A stretch of 48,102 nucleotides of DNA from Thalassococcus profundi. Its GTDB lineage: Bacteria; Pseudomonadota; Alphaproteobacteria; Rhodobacterales; Rhodobacteraceae. How positions within the stretch are numbered: position 1 is the first letter of the stretch; each line of letters opens with the position of its first letter. A program made the position numbers and the translations under genes. The DNA lies in assembly GCF_003344785.1 (NCBI RefSeq), contig NZ_QPMK01000021.1:26595-74696 (forward strand), read 5' to 3'. The notes under the pieces were generated by a model, which had not been told where the DNA came from, made no database searches, and saw only the letters and a program-made list of their open reading frames with translations. Below, piece by piece: positions 33,405 to 42,481 of the stretch.

Positions 33405-34097
33405 ATGAGCCATGACCTTTCTGCCCTCTGCCCCCTGCCCCTGCTGCTGGGTCTGGCGACGCTCTGCGCTGGCGAGGCCGCCGCCGGGGCCTGGCCGCGG
33501 CCCGCAGGACAGGGGTTCTTTGCCACCGATGCGCGGCTGTCCTGGCCCCGCGTCATCGGACCCGAAGTGCAGCCGCCGGGCAAATACTACACCGGCTACC
33601 TTGAATACGGGCTGACGGACCGGATCACCGCCGGGCTGGACCTGGGCCGGTCGGTGTCTGGCAACGGCAAGACCGTCGGGTTCCTGCGGGTTCCGCTGAC
33701 GCGGCCAGAGGCGACGCTCAAGGTTTCGGTCGAACTGGGCCTGGGCAGGATCGACGGCGCACCGGTGATCCGGCCCGGCCTCTCGATCGGGCGCGGTTTC
33801 TCCTGGGGCGATGCCAGCGGCTGGCTGGCGGTGGACAGCCTGGCCGAGATCGGCACGTCCACCGGCCAGCTGGATGCGAAGATCGACATGACCTTCGGCG
33901 TAACGATGCCGAACGACTGGAAATATCTTCTGCAACTGCAGACCGGCGCGCCCTACGGCGATCCGGTCTTCGCCCGGCTGGCGCCCTCGGTGGTGATCCC
34001 CATCGGGCCGGATCGCTATGTCGACATCGGCGGGCATCTCGGCCTGACCGGAGACAACACCTACGGACTCAAGCTGGGGGTCTGGCAAAAGTTCTGA
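33405..34097 (+). CDS. predicted secreted beta-rich protein
   Basis: This 230-aa protein has a signal peptide (LPLLLGLATLCAGEAAAG, about residues 11-28). The remainder alternates short amphipathic beta strands with glycines (YYTGYLEYGLTDRITAGLDL, TFGVTMPNDWKYLLQLQTGA) and ends in Phe (LGVWQKF). That pattern fits an outer-membrane beta-barrel. No known family motif is visible. It is divergent from parA. Confidence 0.75.
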   Translation: MSHDLSALCPLPLLLGLATLCAGEAAAGAWPRPAGQGFFATDARLSWPRVIGPEVQPPGKYYTGYLEYGLTDRITAGLDLGRSVSGNGKTVGFLRVPLTRPEATLKVSVELGLGRIDGAPVIRPGLSIGRGFSWGDASGWLAVDSLAEIGTSTGQLDAKIDMTFGVTMPNDWKYLLQLQTGAPYGDPVFARLAPSVVIPIGPDRYVDIGGHLGLTGDNTYGLKLGVWQKF

Positions 34098-34136
34098 GGG
34101 CTTTTTCCCGGCACAACGCCGGGCTAGGCTGCCGTC

Positions 34137-34634
34137 ATGACGGACCCCATACGCCCCACGGACGACGCGGCGCGCCGGATGGCGCGCGAGATCATCGACA
34201 GCGCCCGGTTCGGGGCGTTGGCCGTCACCGATCCCGAGACCGGCGCGCCGATGGTCAGCCGCATCGCGTCGGTCCCGGGACCGGACGGCGCACCGCTGAG
34301 CCTGGTGTCGGACCTGTCACACCACACCCGCGCGCTGGTGGCCAACCCGGTCTGCGCCCTGCTGCTGGGAGAGCCGGGCGGCAAGGGCGACCCGCTGACC
34401 CATCCGCGGCTGAGCCTGCAGGCCCGCGCGGCCTTTGTCCGGCAGGGCGACGATGACCATGCCGCGCTGGCGGCGCATTACCTGGCGCTCTATCCCAAGG
34501 CCAAGCTCTACATCGGGTTCGGCGATTTCGCCCTCGTCCGGTTCACACCGACCGGTGCGCATCTCAACGGCGGGTTCGGCAAGGCCTTCGTGCTGACACC
34601 CGAGGACCTGCGTCCGGAGCGTGCTGCGGGCTGA
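34137..34634 (+). CDS. HugZ-like / pyridoxamine 5'-phosphate oxidase-fold protein
   Basis: This 165-aa split beta-barrel protein matches the HugZ and PPOx-related group (FGALAVTDPETGAPMVSRIA, LSLVSDLSHHTRALVANPVC, HPRLSLQARAAF, KLYIGFGDFALVRFTPTGAH). Such proteins bind flavin or heme; HugZ degrades heme. The short form lacks the C-terminal DUF2470 domain seen in longer relatives. Cofactor and activity are therefore open. Confidence 0.87.
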   Translation: MTDPIRPTDDAARRMAREIIDSARFGALAVTDPETGAPMVSRIASVPGPDGAPLSLVSDLSHHTRALVANPVCALLLGEPGGKGDPLTHPRLSLQARAAFVRQGDDDHAALAAHYLALYPKAKLYIGFGDFALVRFTPTGAHLNGGFGKAFVLTPEDLRPERAAG

Positions 34635-34653
34635 GAGGGTCGGTGCCCGCCGG

Positions 34654-35028
34654 TCAGATCAGGCCGCGCCAGCGCAGGACGGCCAGCACCAGCACGAAGA
34701 GCAACAGCAGGTTGAACACCAGCGCGCCGAGCATCCCCAGCAGCCGCCCGCGGCGCTGATCGCGCGCATCGATGCCTTTCAGATGCGCCTCGGCCCGCTG
34801 CGCCGCCGCCAGCACGTCTTCGCGGTCGGTTTGCCGCGCGAGCCTTGGCACCTGCATGGCAAAGACCGCGCGCGACACCGCTTCGAGATCGCGCCGCACC
34901 GCGACGGGCAGGCGCCGCCCGGCCTTGGCCGCGCGCTGCGCGAGGTCGCCGCGGCGCAGGCCGAGCTTGTCCTCTAGCAGGGCCTTTAGACGGTCGACGC
35001 TGTCGGAGATGGCTCGGTCCTGGGTCAT
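34654..35028 (-). CDS. small tail-anchored protein of unknown function
   Basis: This 124-aa protein has a basic, helical cytoplasmic region (LKALLEDKLGLRRGDLAQRA, LEAVSRAVFAMQVPRLARQT) and a single C-terminal membrane helix (about residues 97-117, LLGMLGALVFNLLLLFVLVL). The tail ends WRGLI. It is convergent with the HugZ-like gene and divergent from the hydrolase. No recognised family. Confidence 0.72.
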   Translation of the reverse strand: MTQDRAISDSVDRLKALLEDKLGLRRGDLAQRAAKAGRRLPVAVRRDLEAVSRAVFAMQVPRLARQTDREDVLAAAQRAEAHLKGIDARDQRRGRLLGMLGALVFNLLLLFVLVLAVLRWRGLI

Positions 35029-35157
35029 GGCTCCTTGCTAGCGCGGCGCTGTCTGCGGCAAAAGCCGAAAACCGCAGGGCACCGCCCCCGTGGCTTGCCA
35101 AAACCGCTCAAATCCTGTCCAAGCACAGGCAAAGGTCCAGTTTCCGGGAGCGCCCGA

Positions 35158-35928
35158 ATGCTCAACACCCTCCGCCACGGCACGCCGCAGGACGGCACGG
35201 ATCCCCTGGTCATCGTGCACGGACTCTTTGGCTCGGCCCGCAACTGGGGTGTGATCGCCAAGCGGCTGTCGGATGCGCGCGAGGTGATCGCGGTGGACCA
35301 GCGCAACCACGGCGACAGCGCCTGGCAGGACAGCCACGGGTACGAGGAGATGGCCGCGGACCTCGCCGAGGTCATCGCCGCCAATGGCGGACGGGCGGAT
35401 GTGCTGGGGCATTCCATGGGCGGCAAGGCGGCGATGACGCTGGCGCTGACGCAACCCGAGATGGTCGGGCGGCTGATCGTGGCGGATATCGCGCCGGTCG
35501 CCTATGGCCACACGCAGATGCAGTTCATCGACGCGATGCGCGCGGTGGACCTGAGCGGCATCGAAAAGCGCAGCGACGCGGCAAAGCAACTGGCCGCGCA
35601 TGTGGACGATCCCGCCCTGCACAGCTTTTTCACCCAGTCGCTGGACGTCGCCGGAAAACGCTGGAAGCTGAACCTCGACGTGCTGGCCGCCGAGATGGAC
35701 AAGATCCTCGGGTTTCCCGATCTGTCCGGGCCCTTCGACGGGCCGACGCTGTTCCTGTCCGGCGGCGCCTCGGACTACGTGACCCGCGATCACCGCCCGG
35801 CGATCCGGGCACTGTTCCCGAAGGCGCGCTTTGCCAGCCTGCCGGGCGCCGGCCATTGGCTGCATGCCGAGCGCCCGCGCGATTTCGAAGCCTCGGTGCG
35901 CGCCTTCCTCGACCTGACGGACGGCTGA
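35158..35928 (+). CDS. alpha/beta hydrolase, YbfF-type esterase
   Basis: This 256-aa hydrolase has the canonical triad. The oxyanion motif is VIVHGLFGSARNWG (about 18-31), the nucleophile elbow is DVLGHSMGGKAAM (Ser about 84), the acid is in FLSGGASDYV (about 203) and the histidine is in GAGHWLHAERP (about 230). The GLFGSARNW start and DQRNHGDSAW segment are typical of YbfF. The ATG at 35158 follows GGGAG. Expected activity is esterase or thioesterase on short acyl groups. Confidence 0.9.
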   Translation: MLNTLRHGTPQDGTDPLVIVHGLFGSARNWGVIAKRLSDAREVIAVDQRNHGDSAWQDSHGYEEMAADLAEVIAANGGRADVLGHSMGGKAAMTLALTQPEMVGRLIVADIAPVAYGHTQMQFIDAMRAVDLSGIEKRSDAAKQLAAHVDDPALHSFFTQSLDVAGKRWKLNLDVLAAEMDKILGFPDLSGPFDGPTLFLSGGASDYVTRDHRPAIRALFPKARFASLPGAGHWLHAERPRDFEASVRAFLDLTDG

Positions 35929-36087
35929 TCAGGGCGACCGCCGCTTTCCCGCGAAAGGTCAGGCGACGGCGTAGATTTCAGATTTCGAAAGAATGGCATC
36001 CGATCTTGCGAATATGCGGTGTCATGCTTGCCTAAGCCGCGGGCGCGGCGTTTCTGGGGACAAAGGAGCCCCGCCATGCCCGACGCC

Positions 36088-37050
36088 TCAGCCTCCGAGC
36101 ACCCGCAACTGGCCGTCGAGCCAGGGCAGTTGCCGCAGCGCCGGCGCGATCACCAGCTCCTGCACCAGGCTCCGCACCGACCGGGCCACGCCCTGCGGCA
36201 CCTCGTCGGCAAAATCCGCCCCGGCAAAGAGCGAGATGGTGCGCGAAAACGGCTTGAACGGCAATTCGTGCGCCTCGATCTCGTCGTGGAACCGGCCCGC
36301 GCGCATGTAGCCCAGCGGCGTGGTGATGGTCCAGCCGACGCCGCGCGCCACCAGCGTCATCAGCGACAGATGCGTGCCGATCTCGAACCGGTCGGCAAAG
36401 CTCAGTTTGAGCCGCGCCAGATGCGCCTCGACCTGCCGACCAATGAACTGGTCGCGGTCGTGGCGCAGGAACGGCAGGCCATGCATCAGCGCCTCGGCCG
36501 ATCCGGCCCGGTCCAGCGCGCCGCGCGGTGTGACCAGCATGAAAGGGTCGCGCACCAGTGGAAACTCCAGTACGCCGTCCAGCGCCTGCCCGCCGCTGGC
36601 CGCCACCGCGATGTCGAGCTTTCGGGCCTTCATCGCCGCGCTGATCTCGTGGCTCGGCGCACTCACCAGCTTGAAGTGGCAGCGGCTCATGCTCTCGGCG
36701 AGGATCGTCACCAGCCGTGGCGTCAGGTCGTTCTCGAAATCGTCGATCATGCCCAGCGTGAGCCGGCTGAGATGCGCCAGGTCCATCACCGTCAGTTCCG
36801 ACTGCGCCTGCCGCAGAAGCGCCAGCACCTCCCGGCTGCGCGCCAGGAAGGTGCGGCCGGCGGGCGTCAGTGTCATCGGGCGGCGGCCGTGATCGACCAG
36901 GTCCGCCCCCAGCGCCGCCTCGAGGTTGCGCATCTGCTGGCTGACCGCGGGCTGGCTGAGCCCCGTCGCCTCTGCCGCCTGCGCCACCGACCCGCTGGCC
37001 GCCAACGCCTCGAACACCTCGAGCCCGCGCAGGGTCACGCCTTTCAACAC
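36088..37050 (-). CDS. LysR-family transcriptional regulator
   Basis: This 320-aa regulator has the N-terminal HTH (LEVFEALAASGSVAQAAEAT, LSQPAVSQQMRNLEAALGAD) and an effector domain from about residue 90. It starts at GTG 37050 with TTG as the second codon. It is divergent from the HisD/HpsN-type dehydrogenase with an 80-bp gap, so that gene is the natural target. The effector may be a substrate of the dehydrogenase. Confidence 0.88.
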   Translation of the reverse strand: MLKGVTLRGLEVFEALAASGSVAQAAEATGLSQPAVSQQMRNLEAALGADLVDHGRRPMTLTPAGRTFLARSREVLALLRQAQSELTVMDLAHLSRLTLGMIDDFENDLTPRLVTILAESMSRCHFKLVSAPSHEISAAMKARKLDIAVAASGGQALDGVLEFPLVRDPFMLVTPRGALDRAGSAEALMHGLPFLRHDRDQFIGRQVEAHLARLKLSFADRFEIGTHLSLMTLVARGVGWTITTPLGYMRAGRFHDEIEAHELPFKPFSRTISLFAGADFADEVPQGVARSVRSLVQELVIAPALRQLPWLDGQLRVLGG

Positions 37051-37130
37051 AATGGTCCCCCGTCACGGCCCGCTACATTCACCTTTTGTGAAACTGTGCG
37101 GCCCGCCCGTCAACCGTTCCGGAGCCGTCC

Positions 37131-38399
37131 ATGCCCATCGCGCATCTGAAACCCGCCCCCGGCCTGCCGCCGATGACCAGCCGCGACACAGCCGATACCG
37201 TGCAGATCATGCTCGCCCGCATCGCCACAGAAGGCCGCGCGGCGGTCGAGGACTATGCCGCGCGGCTCGACGGCTGGACCGGAGAGATCGTGGTGCCGAC
37301 CGCCGAGCTTGAAGCCGCCGAGGACCGCATCGATCCCGCCCTGCGCGACGCGATCCGCTATGCCCATGCCAACATCCGCGCCTTTGCCGAGGCCCAGCGC
37401 GCGTCGATCACCGAATTCGAGACCGAGCTGCGCCCCGGCCTGACCTGCGGCCAGCGCCTCCTGCCCGTGGGCTGCGCCGGGGCCTACGTGCCGGGCGGGC
37501 GCTATGCGCATATCGCCTCGGCCCTGATGACGATCACCACAGCACGGGCGGCGGGGGTGCCGCGGGTCATCGCCTGTTCGCCGCCGCGGGCCGAGGCGCC
37601 GGGCATCCCGCCCGCGATCCTTTACGCCATGCACCTTGCTGGCGCAGACACGGTGCTGAACCTCGGTGGCGTGCAGGCGGTCGCGGCGCTGGCACAGGGG
37701 CATTACGGCCCCGCGGCGGATATTCTCGTCGGCCCCGGAAACGCCTTCGTCGCCGAGGCGAAGCGGCAGCTTTTCGGGCGTACCGGCATCGACATGGTGG
37801 CGGGACCGACGGATTCGATGGTGATCGCCGATGCCACTGCCGATCCGGCGTTGGTGGCGCTGGACCTCGCCGGGCAGGCCGAACACGGCGCCAATTCACC
37901 GGTCTGGCTGGTCACCGACTGCCCCGCCCTCGCCGAAGCCGTTGCCACGGCGATGCCCGCGACCCTAGGCCGCCTGCCGCAGCCCAACCGTGACGCCGCC
38001 TCTGCCGCCTGGGACGCGCTGGGAGAGATCATCCTGTGTGAGACCCGAGAGGAGATGGCGCGCTTTGCCGATACCACCGGGCCGGAGCACCTGCACGTGC
38101 AGGCCCACGATCTGGACTGGTGGCTGGCGCGGCTCGCGTCCTACGGCTCGCTGTTCCTGGGGGCCGAGACGACGGTGGCCTTCGGCGACAAGGCGGCGGG
38201 GCCGAACCACGTGCTGCCCACCTCGGGTGCCGCGCGCTATACCGGCGGGCTGTCGGTGCACAAGTTCCTCAAGACCGTGACCTGGCAGCGGGCCACGGCG
38301 GATGCCCTGCCCGACCTCGCCCGCGCCACCGCCGTCATCAGCCGGGCCGAGGGCATGGAGGGTCACGCGCTCACCGCCGATGCGCGGCTGCCGCGCTGA
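37131..38399 (+). CDS. HisD-superfamily dehydrogenase (sulfopropanediol dehydrogenase HpsN-like)
   Basis: This 422-aa NAD-dependent dehydrogenase of the histidinol dehydrogenase family has CAGAYVPGGRYAHIASALMT (about residues 112-131), the ILVGPGNAFVAEAKRQLFG segment, AGPTDSMVIADATADP (about 225) and QAEHGANSPVWLV (about 250). It also has GPNHVLPTSGAARYTGGLSV (about 363-382). The substitutions around the active site, with HG after QAE, are those of HpsN-type enzymes acting on 2,3-dihydroxypropane-1-sulfonate rather than biosynthetic HisD. No transporter or HpsO/P gene is adjacent, so the substrate remains uncertain. A divergent LysR gene is probably its regulator. Confidence 0.82.
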   Translation: MPIAHLKPAPGLPPMTSRDTADTVQIMLARIATEGRAAVEDYAARLDGWTGEIVVPTAELEAAEDRIDPALRDAIRYAHANIRAFAEAQRASITEFETELRPGLTCGQRLLPVGCAGAYVPGGRYAHIASALMTITTARAAGVPRVIACSPPRAEAPGIPPAILYAMHLAGADTVLNLGGVQAVAALAQGHYGPAADILVGPGNAFVAEAKRQLFGRTGIDMVAGPTDSMVIADATADPALVALDLAGQAEHGANSPVWLVTDCPALAEAVATAMPATLGRLPQPNRDAASAAWDALGEIILCETREEMARFADTTGPEHLHVQAHDLDWWLARLASYGSLFLGAETTVAFGDKAAGPNHVLPTSGAARYTGGLSVHKFLKTVTWQRATADALPDLARATAVISRAEGMEGHALTADARLPR

Positions 38400-38744
38400 T
38401 CAACTGTAGGCGCGGCAAAGCTGTTCGGAGCGGTCCGCATAGCCGCGGTAACGCAGCCAGAACGCCTCGTCGCGCGGGTTGTCGGACTGGCGCATCACCT
38501 GCGCGCGATGCGGGTCGTCGTAGAAGCTGACGGCCATACGCTGGTCCGCGCCGCTCAGATCCTGGTTCGCCACGGTCTGGATGCAGCCGCAGAGCGCCTC
38601 GTTGCGGGCCTTGCGTTCGCTCGCCATGCAGGCCCGCGCGATGGGCCCACCCGACAGGCGCATGACCTGCGCCGGTTCCGATTGCCGCTGCCCGCCACAG
38701 GCCGTGAGAAGGCCCAAAGATGCCAGTATCGCCAAAACTCTCAT
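38400..38744 (-). CDS. small putative lipoprotein with conserved cysteines
   Basis: This 114-aa protein starts with a lipoprotein signal (RVLAILASLGLLTACGGQ, lipobox LTAC, Cys19). The mature part has ARACMASERKARNEALCGCI (a CxC pair) and a C-terminal DRSEQLCRAYS. The family is common in Rhodobacteraceae, where pipelines sometimes give it an unsupported transporter name. Function unknown. It is immediately convergent with the dehydrogenase gene (adjacent stops). Confidence 0.75.
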   Translation of the reverse strand: MRVLAILASLGLLTACGGQRQSEPAQVMRLSGGPIARACMASERKARNEALCGCIQTVANQDLSGADQRMAVSFYDDPHRAQVMRQSDNPRDEAFWLRYRGYADRSEQLCRAYS

Positions 38745-39005
38745 ATCACCGCCTCGATCCCTGGACCCCGCCGGAGGTTCGCCCCCCGTGTCACCGGCCC
38801 TCATTGCCTGCGCGCAGAGTGCCACCAAGCGCCGCGATGATCAATTCACGAAAACCTCAGGGGGGTCTGGCACCACGCCGGAGACCTGTCCCACCGCGCC
38901 GGACCGCGGGTGGGCGTATCGCGCCCGCCCGTGGGGGCGGTCAGGCGCGGTATCGCGGGCGTGCCCGCGTTACGGGGGAAGATATTTCAGGCCGTTCGGC
39001 TTTGT

Positions 39006-39033
39006 GTAGGGTGAGTTTTCAACCCACCACTAC
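39006..39033. repeat. GTAGGGTG-type inverted repeat, copy 1
   Basis: GTAGGGTGAGTT and AACCCACCACTAC form an imperfect inverted repeat around TTC. Its right edge overlaps the stop codon of the low-GC gene. Similar copies lie at 42374 and 43164. Confidence 0.7.
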
Positions 39034-40160
39034 CCGCCCGCAATTGCCTTGGCCAACTCCGTGGCAAGTCTTGAAATCCGCTGGAGTCCGTCAGGGGTCG
39101 CGAGGTACGCGGCGCCAACCGGCCCCGCCCATTTTGCCGTCGATCTGAGCGCCGTGTCGCCAAGCTCTGCACAATAGGCCGCGATTTTCAGCGACGCCGA
39201 CCAAAGAGCGTTTGCAATACCCAGAAGAACGGAAGCCGACGGATCGGGCTTTGCAATCTCGTCCTCCAGCGCTTCGACCTGCTGCCATACCAAAGTGATT
39301 TCCCGGCGAACAACCTGCGCTTCTTCCTCCACTGCCTCGGGCGGTTGGTTGTGCAGCCGGTTCGGGGCTGTTTCGGTCGCTTGAGCAGAGTTCAGTTGCG
39401 CCTTGAGCGCCACTATCTCTTGTTTCAACTCGTGGATCAATTCGATCCGCGCGATTTCCCGTGCCAACGTCACAACCCCTGCGTCCCAGACCCGGTTCGG
39501 GATCGAAGCGACGTCTCGCTGCAAATCAGGATGAAGGTGCGACCCGTAAAGCGCACCACGATACCATCTGCGCCAGAACCCCCAGCCATCGTCTTTCCCG
39601 TCCTCGCCTCCCGGAAACCGCGCCAAGAGCGGTCCGACGTCCTCATGCGGCCCGGTGCCCGGCCACAGCGACGTTTCACCAAGTGGCTGGTCGGTCTCCG
39701 AGACCAGCGCGATGTCCTTTAAAAGTGCCGAGGTGGGCTCGTTTTCCTCCAGCACCGACGCTTCCCATTGCGCGCTCATCCCGATGGACTGACGCGCGCC
39801 CGGATTTATCGCCCCGATGCAGTTCCAAACGCATTCGACCCGATGCGCCGCGTCGCGGTCCAACAGCTCTACCGGTCGGATATCATAGTCGAAGGTGTGC
39901 TCATGTCGGACCAGGAAATCATGAGGAAAGTCGTACGGGAATACGCTGTATGCAGAGGTTGTGGAGGATACCTCGACGCTCAGAAGCTGCCTCAAGGCCG
40001 CCAATGCGACAGCCTCAAATCGCGGCACGTTCTCTGCCGCCCAGAAAAACGGCAAAACCCGCAGGGCGCAGCGCGCTCCGAGTTGTTGACGCACCGTCTC
40101 CGTCAGGTGAGACGTCTCGAAATCAAGATCGTCAAATTCGCGCACGTTTATCCCATACAT
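39030..40160 (-). CDS. low-GC orphan protein of unknown function with HNQPPE motif
   Basis: This 376-aa protein has no signal peptide. Its coding sequence is visibly poorer in G+C than the flanks (a sample line is near 53 percent against well over 60 around it), suggesting recent transfer. Residues about 215-376 contain a charged helical stretch (ALKAQLNSAQATETAPNRL), the motif HNQPPE, a second helix-rich part (VVRREITLVWQQVEALEDEI) and an Ala/Gly-rich C-terminus (KWAGPVGAAYLATPDGLQRI). HN.PPE motifs recur in uncharacterised phage- and defence-associated alphaproteobacterial proteins (from memory, unverified). The N-terminal 200 residues match nothing I know. I chose the ATG at 40160. Confidence 0.72.
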   Translation of the reverse strand: MYGINVREFDDLDFETSHLTETVRQQLGARCALRVLPFFWAAENVPRFEAVALAALRQLLSVEVSSTTSAYSVFPYDFPHDFLVRHEHTFDYDIRPVELLDRDAAHRVECVWNCIGAINPGARQSIGMSAQWEASVLEENEPTSALLKDIALVSETDQPLGETSLWPGTGPHEDVGPLLARFPGGEDGKDDGWGFWRRWYRGALYGSHLHPDLQRDVASIPNRVWDAGVVTLAREIARIELIHELKQEIVALKAQLNSAQATETAPNRLHNQPPEAVEEEAQVVRREITLVWQQVEALEDEIAKPDPSASVLLGIANALWSASLKIAAYCAELGDTALRSTAKWAGPVGAAYLATPDGLQRISRLATELAKAIAGG

Positions 40161-40187
40161 CCGGCATTTACAGAACCACAACCCACC

Positions 40188-40216
40188 TTGACCGCCCCCC
40201 GAAACCGCATCATATC
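40188..40216 (+). promoter_or_regulatory. putative lepA promoter
   Basis: TTGACC (40188-40193) and CATATC (40211-40216) are 17 bp apart. The predicted start site (about 40223-40225) coincides with the lepA ATG at 40225, so a leaderless or nearly leaderless mRNA is expected. No Shine-Dalgarno is visible. Confidence 0.5.
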
Positions 40217-40224
40217 CTCGCAGC

Positions 40225-42027
40225 ATGACCCCCATCTCGCGCATCCGCAACTTCTCCATCGTCGCCCATATCGACCACGGGAAATCCACCCTGGCCGACC
40301 GGCTGATCCAGTCCACCAACACCGTCTCCGAACGGGAGATGAAGGAGCAGCTGCTCGACAGCATGGACATCGAGCGCGAGCGCGGCATCACCATCAAGGC
40401 CAACACCGTCCGCATCGAATACATCGCGCAGGACGGCGAAAAGTACATCCTCAACCTGATCGACACGCCCGGGCATGTCGACTTCGCCTACGAGGTCTCC
40501 CGCTCCATGCGCGCGGTCGAAGGCTCGCTGCTGGTGGTGGACGCGACGCAGGGCGTCGAGGCGCAGACCCTGGCCAATGTCTACACCGCCATCGACGCCG
40601 ATCACGAGATCGTCCCGGTGCTGAACAAGATCGACCTGCCCGCGGCCGAGGTCGACCGCGTCAAGGAACAGATCGAGGATGTCATCGGCATCGACGCATC
40701 GGAGTCCTGCCTCATCTCCGCCAAGACCGGCCTCGGCGTGCCCGACGTGCTCGAGGCGATCGTCAACCGCCTGCCCCCGCCCCATGGCGGCGATGCAGAG
40801 GCTCCGCTCAAGGCGATGCTGGTGGACAGCAAGTACGACCCCTACCTCGGCGTCGTGGTCATCGTCCGCGTCATCGACGGTGTGCTGAAGAAGGGCCAGC
40901 GCATCAAGATGATGAAAACCGGCGGCACCTACGACATCGACCGGATCGGCGTCTACCGCCCGGCGATGCAGGAGGTGAAGGAGCTGGGTCCGGGCGAGAT
41001 CGGCTATATCACCGCGCAGATCAAGCAGGTCCGCGACACCCGCGTCGGCGACACCATCACCACCGAGAAGAAGGGCACCGACACGCCGTTGCCGGGCTTC
41101 AAGCCGTCGATCCCGGTGGTGTTCTGCGGCCTCTTCCCGGTCGATGCCAACGATTTCGAGGACATGCGCGACGCCATCGAGAAGCTGGCGCTGAACGACG
41201 CGAGCTTCACCTACGAGATGGAGACCTCGGCCGCACTCGGCTTCGGCTTCCGCTGCGGGTTCCTGGGGCTGCTACACCTCGAGGTGGTCCGCGACCGGCT
41301 GGAGAGGGAATACAACATCGACCTCATCACCACGGCGCCGTCGGTGATCTACGACATCTACCTCAAGGACGGCGAGCGCATCCAGCTGCACAACCCCGCC
41401 GACATGCCCGACCCCTCCAAGGTCGACCATATCGAGGAGCCGCGGATCAAGGCGACCGTGCTGGTGCCCGACGACTACCTCGGCGACGTGCTCAAGCTCT
41501 GCCAGGACCGCCGCGGCATCCAGCTCGACCTCACCTATGCCGGGTCGCGCGCCATGGTGGTCTACGACCTGCCGCTGAACGAGGTGGTCTTCGACTTCTA
41601 CGATCGGCTGAAATCGGTGACCAAGGGCTATGCCTCCTTCGACTACCAGATGATCGGCTACCGCGAGGACAACCTCGTGAAGATGCAGATCCTGGTGAAC
41701 GATGAACCGGTGGACGCGCTCTCCACGATGGTCCACCGCGAACGCGCCGAGATGCGCGGCCGCGCGATGTGCGAAAAGCTCAAGGACCTGATCCCGCGCC
41801 ACATGTTCAAGATCCCGATCCAGGCGGCCATCGGCGGCAAGGTCATCGCCCGCGAGACCCTCGCCGCGCTGCGCAAGGACGTGACGGCGAAATGCTACGG
41901 CGGGGATGCGTCGCGGAAGAAGAAGCTGCTGGAGAAGCAGAAGGCCGGCAAGAAGAAAATGCGCCAGTTCGGGAAGGTCGAGATCCCGCAGGAGGCGTTT
42001 ATTTCCGCTCTGAAAATGGACGGCTGA
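40225..42027 (+). CDS. lepA: elongation factor 4 (LepA)
   Basis: This 600-aa translational GTPase has G1 [10 protein letters not shown] (about 13-22), G2 [11 protein letters not shown]3 DTPGHVDF (about 81-88), G4 NKID (about 135) and G5 SAKTG. A beta-barrel domain, two alpha-beta domains and the LepA-specific C-terminal region ([20 protein letters not shown], with the final [20 protein letters not shown]) follow. It back-translocates stalled ribosomes and aids ribosome biogenesis. Full length for the family. Two hairpins sit around its stop codon. Confidence 0.98.
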   Translation: MTPISRIRNFSIVAHIDHGKSTLADRLIQSTNTVSEREMKEQLLDSMDIERERGITIKANTVRIEYIAQDGEKYILNLIDTPGHVDFAYEVSRSMRAVEGSLLVVDATQGVEAQTLANVYTAIDADHEIVPVLNKIDLPAAEVDRVKEQIEDVIGIDASESCLISAKTGLGVPDVLEAIVNRLPPPHGGDAEAPLKAMLVDSKYDPYLGVVVIVRVIDGVLKKGQRIKMMKTGGTYDIDRIGVYRPAMQEVKELGPGEIGYITAQIKQVRDTRVGDTITTEKKGTDTPLPGFKPSIPVVFCGLFPVDANDFEDMRDAIEKLALNDASFTYEMETSAALGFGFRCGFLGLLHLEVVRDRLEREYNIDLITTAPSVIYDIYLKDGERIQLHNPADMPDPSKVDHIEEPRIKATVLVPDDYLGDVLKLCQDRRGIQLDLTYAGSRAMVVYDLPLNEVVFDFYDRLKSVTKGYASFDYQMIGYREDNLVKMQILVNDEPVDALSTMVHRERAEMRGRAMCEKLKDLIPRHMFKIPIQAAIGGKVIARETLAALRKDVTAKCYGGDASRKKKLLEKQKAGKKKMRQFGKVEIPQEAFISALKMDG

Positions 42028-42042
42028 AAGCCGGCCATTTTC
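42012..42042 (+). terminator. hairpin spanning the lepA stop codon
   Basis: GAAAATGG-A-CGGCT pairs with AGCCG-G-CCATTTTC around a GAA loop, giving 13 bp with one mismatch. It includes the stop codon and has no T-run, so it may act as an mRNA 3'-end structure rather than a classical terminator. Confidence 0.5.
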
Positions 42043-42049
42043 AGGGCGC

Positions 42050-42091
42050 GTGGGCGAAAGCGTGTTTTCCTTGGAAAACATGCGTGCCCAC
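42050..42091. other. second hairpin downstream of lepA
   Basis: Outer arms GTGGGC / GCCCAC and inner arms TGTTTTCC / GGAAAACA (2-nt gap TT) form an interrupted stem immediately after the first hairpin. No T-run follows. Confidence 0.5.
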
Positions 42092-42373
42092 ACGGTAGCC
42101 ACGTCTTAGACACCGGATGTGTTTTACATTCTATGAAATCCATCATTCCCCTTGAGGTTACGGCCTCAAAGCCAGACCGCGGGCTGGCGATCCGACCTCT
42201 CCGCGAAGCACTTTATCCGAGCCACATCCGCACGCCCTCCGAACGACGCACCCAGCCCAGCCAAATCGCCAGACCGGGGGGCGGTCTGGCGATGCGCGGC
42301 GGCCACAAGCGGCCTTGACTCCGCGCCGGGACAGGCTCGCACCATCCCCAGACAAACCCAGCCGCCGCACCGC

Positions 42374-42396
42374 GTAGGGTGGGTTCGAACACCACC
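42374..42396. repeat. GTAGGGTG-type repeat, copy 2 (degenerate)
   Basis: GTAGGGTGGGTT then CG and AACACCACC: the right arm has decayed relative to copy 3. Confidence 0.6.
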
Positions 42397-42481
42397 GCCC
42401 ACACCAACGTGACCCCGCACCCCCTGCCCGGCCCCGCGTAGCCCTGCTAAACTCCGCCCAAAACGAGCAGGAGCCCCACAG

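Larger units (their letters stand above)
42028..42481. other. intergenic region after lepA
   Basis: About 450 bp without a credible gene. It holds the hairpin at 42050-42091, a CGCCAGACCG / CGGTCTGGCG inverted repeat near 42269-42295 and a GTAGGGTG-type repeat at 42374. An AGGAG Shine-Dalgarno for the next gene lies just before 42482. Composition at 42100-42160 is AT-richer than the surroundings. Confidence 0.5.

Noticed and set aside
36076-36200. A plus-strand start with a good Shine-Dalgarno near 36064 (ATGCCCGACGCC)
   Set aside because: The frame runs through the LysR gene on the other strand and quickly becomes low-complexity; no family-like residues.
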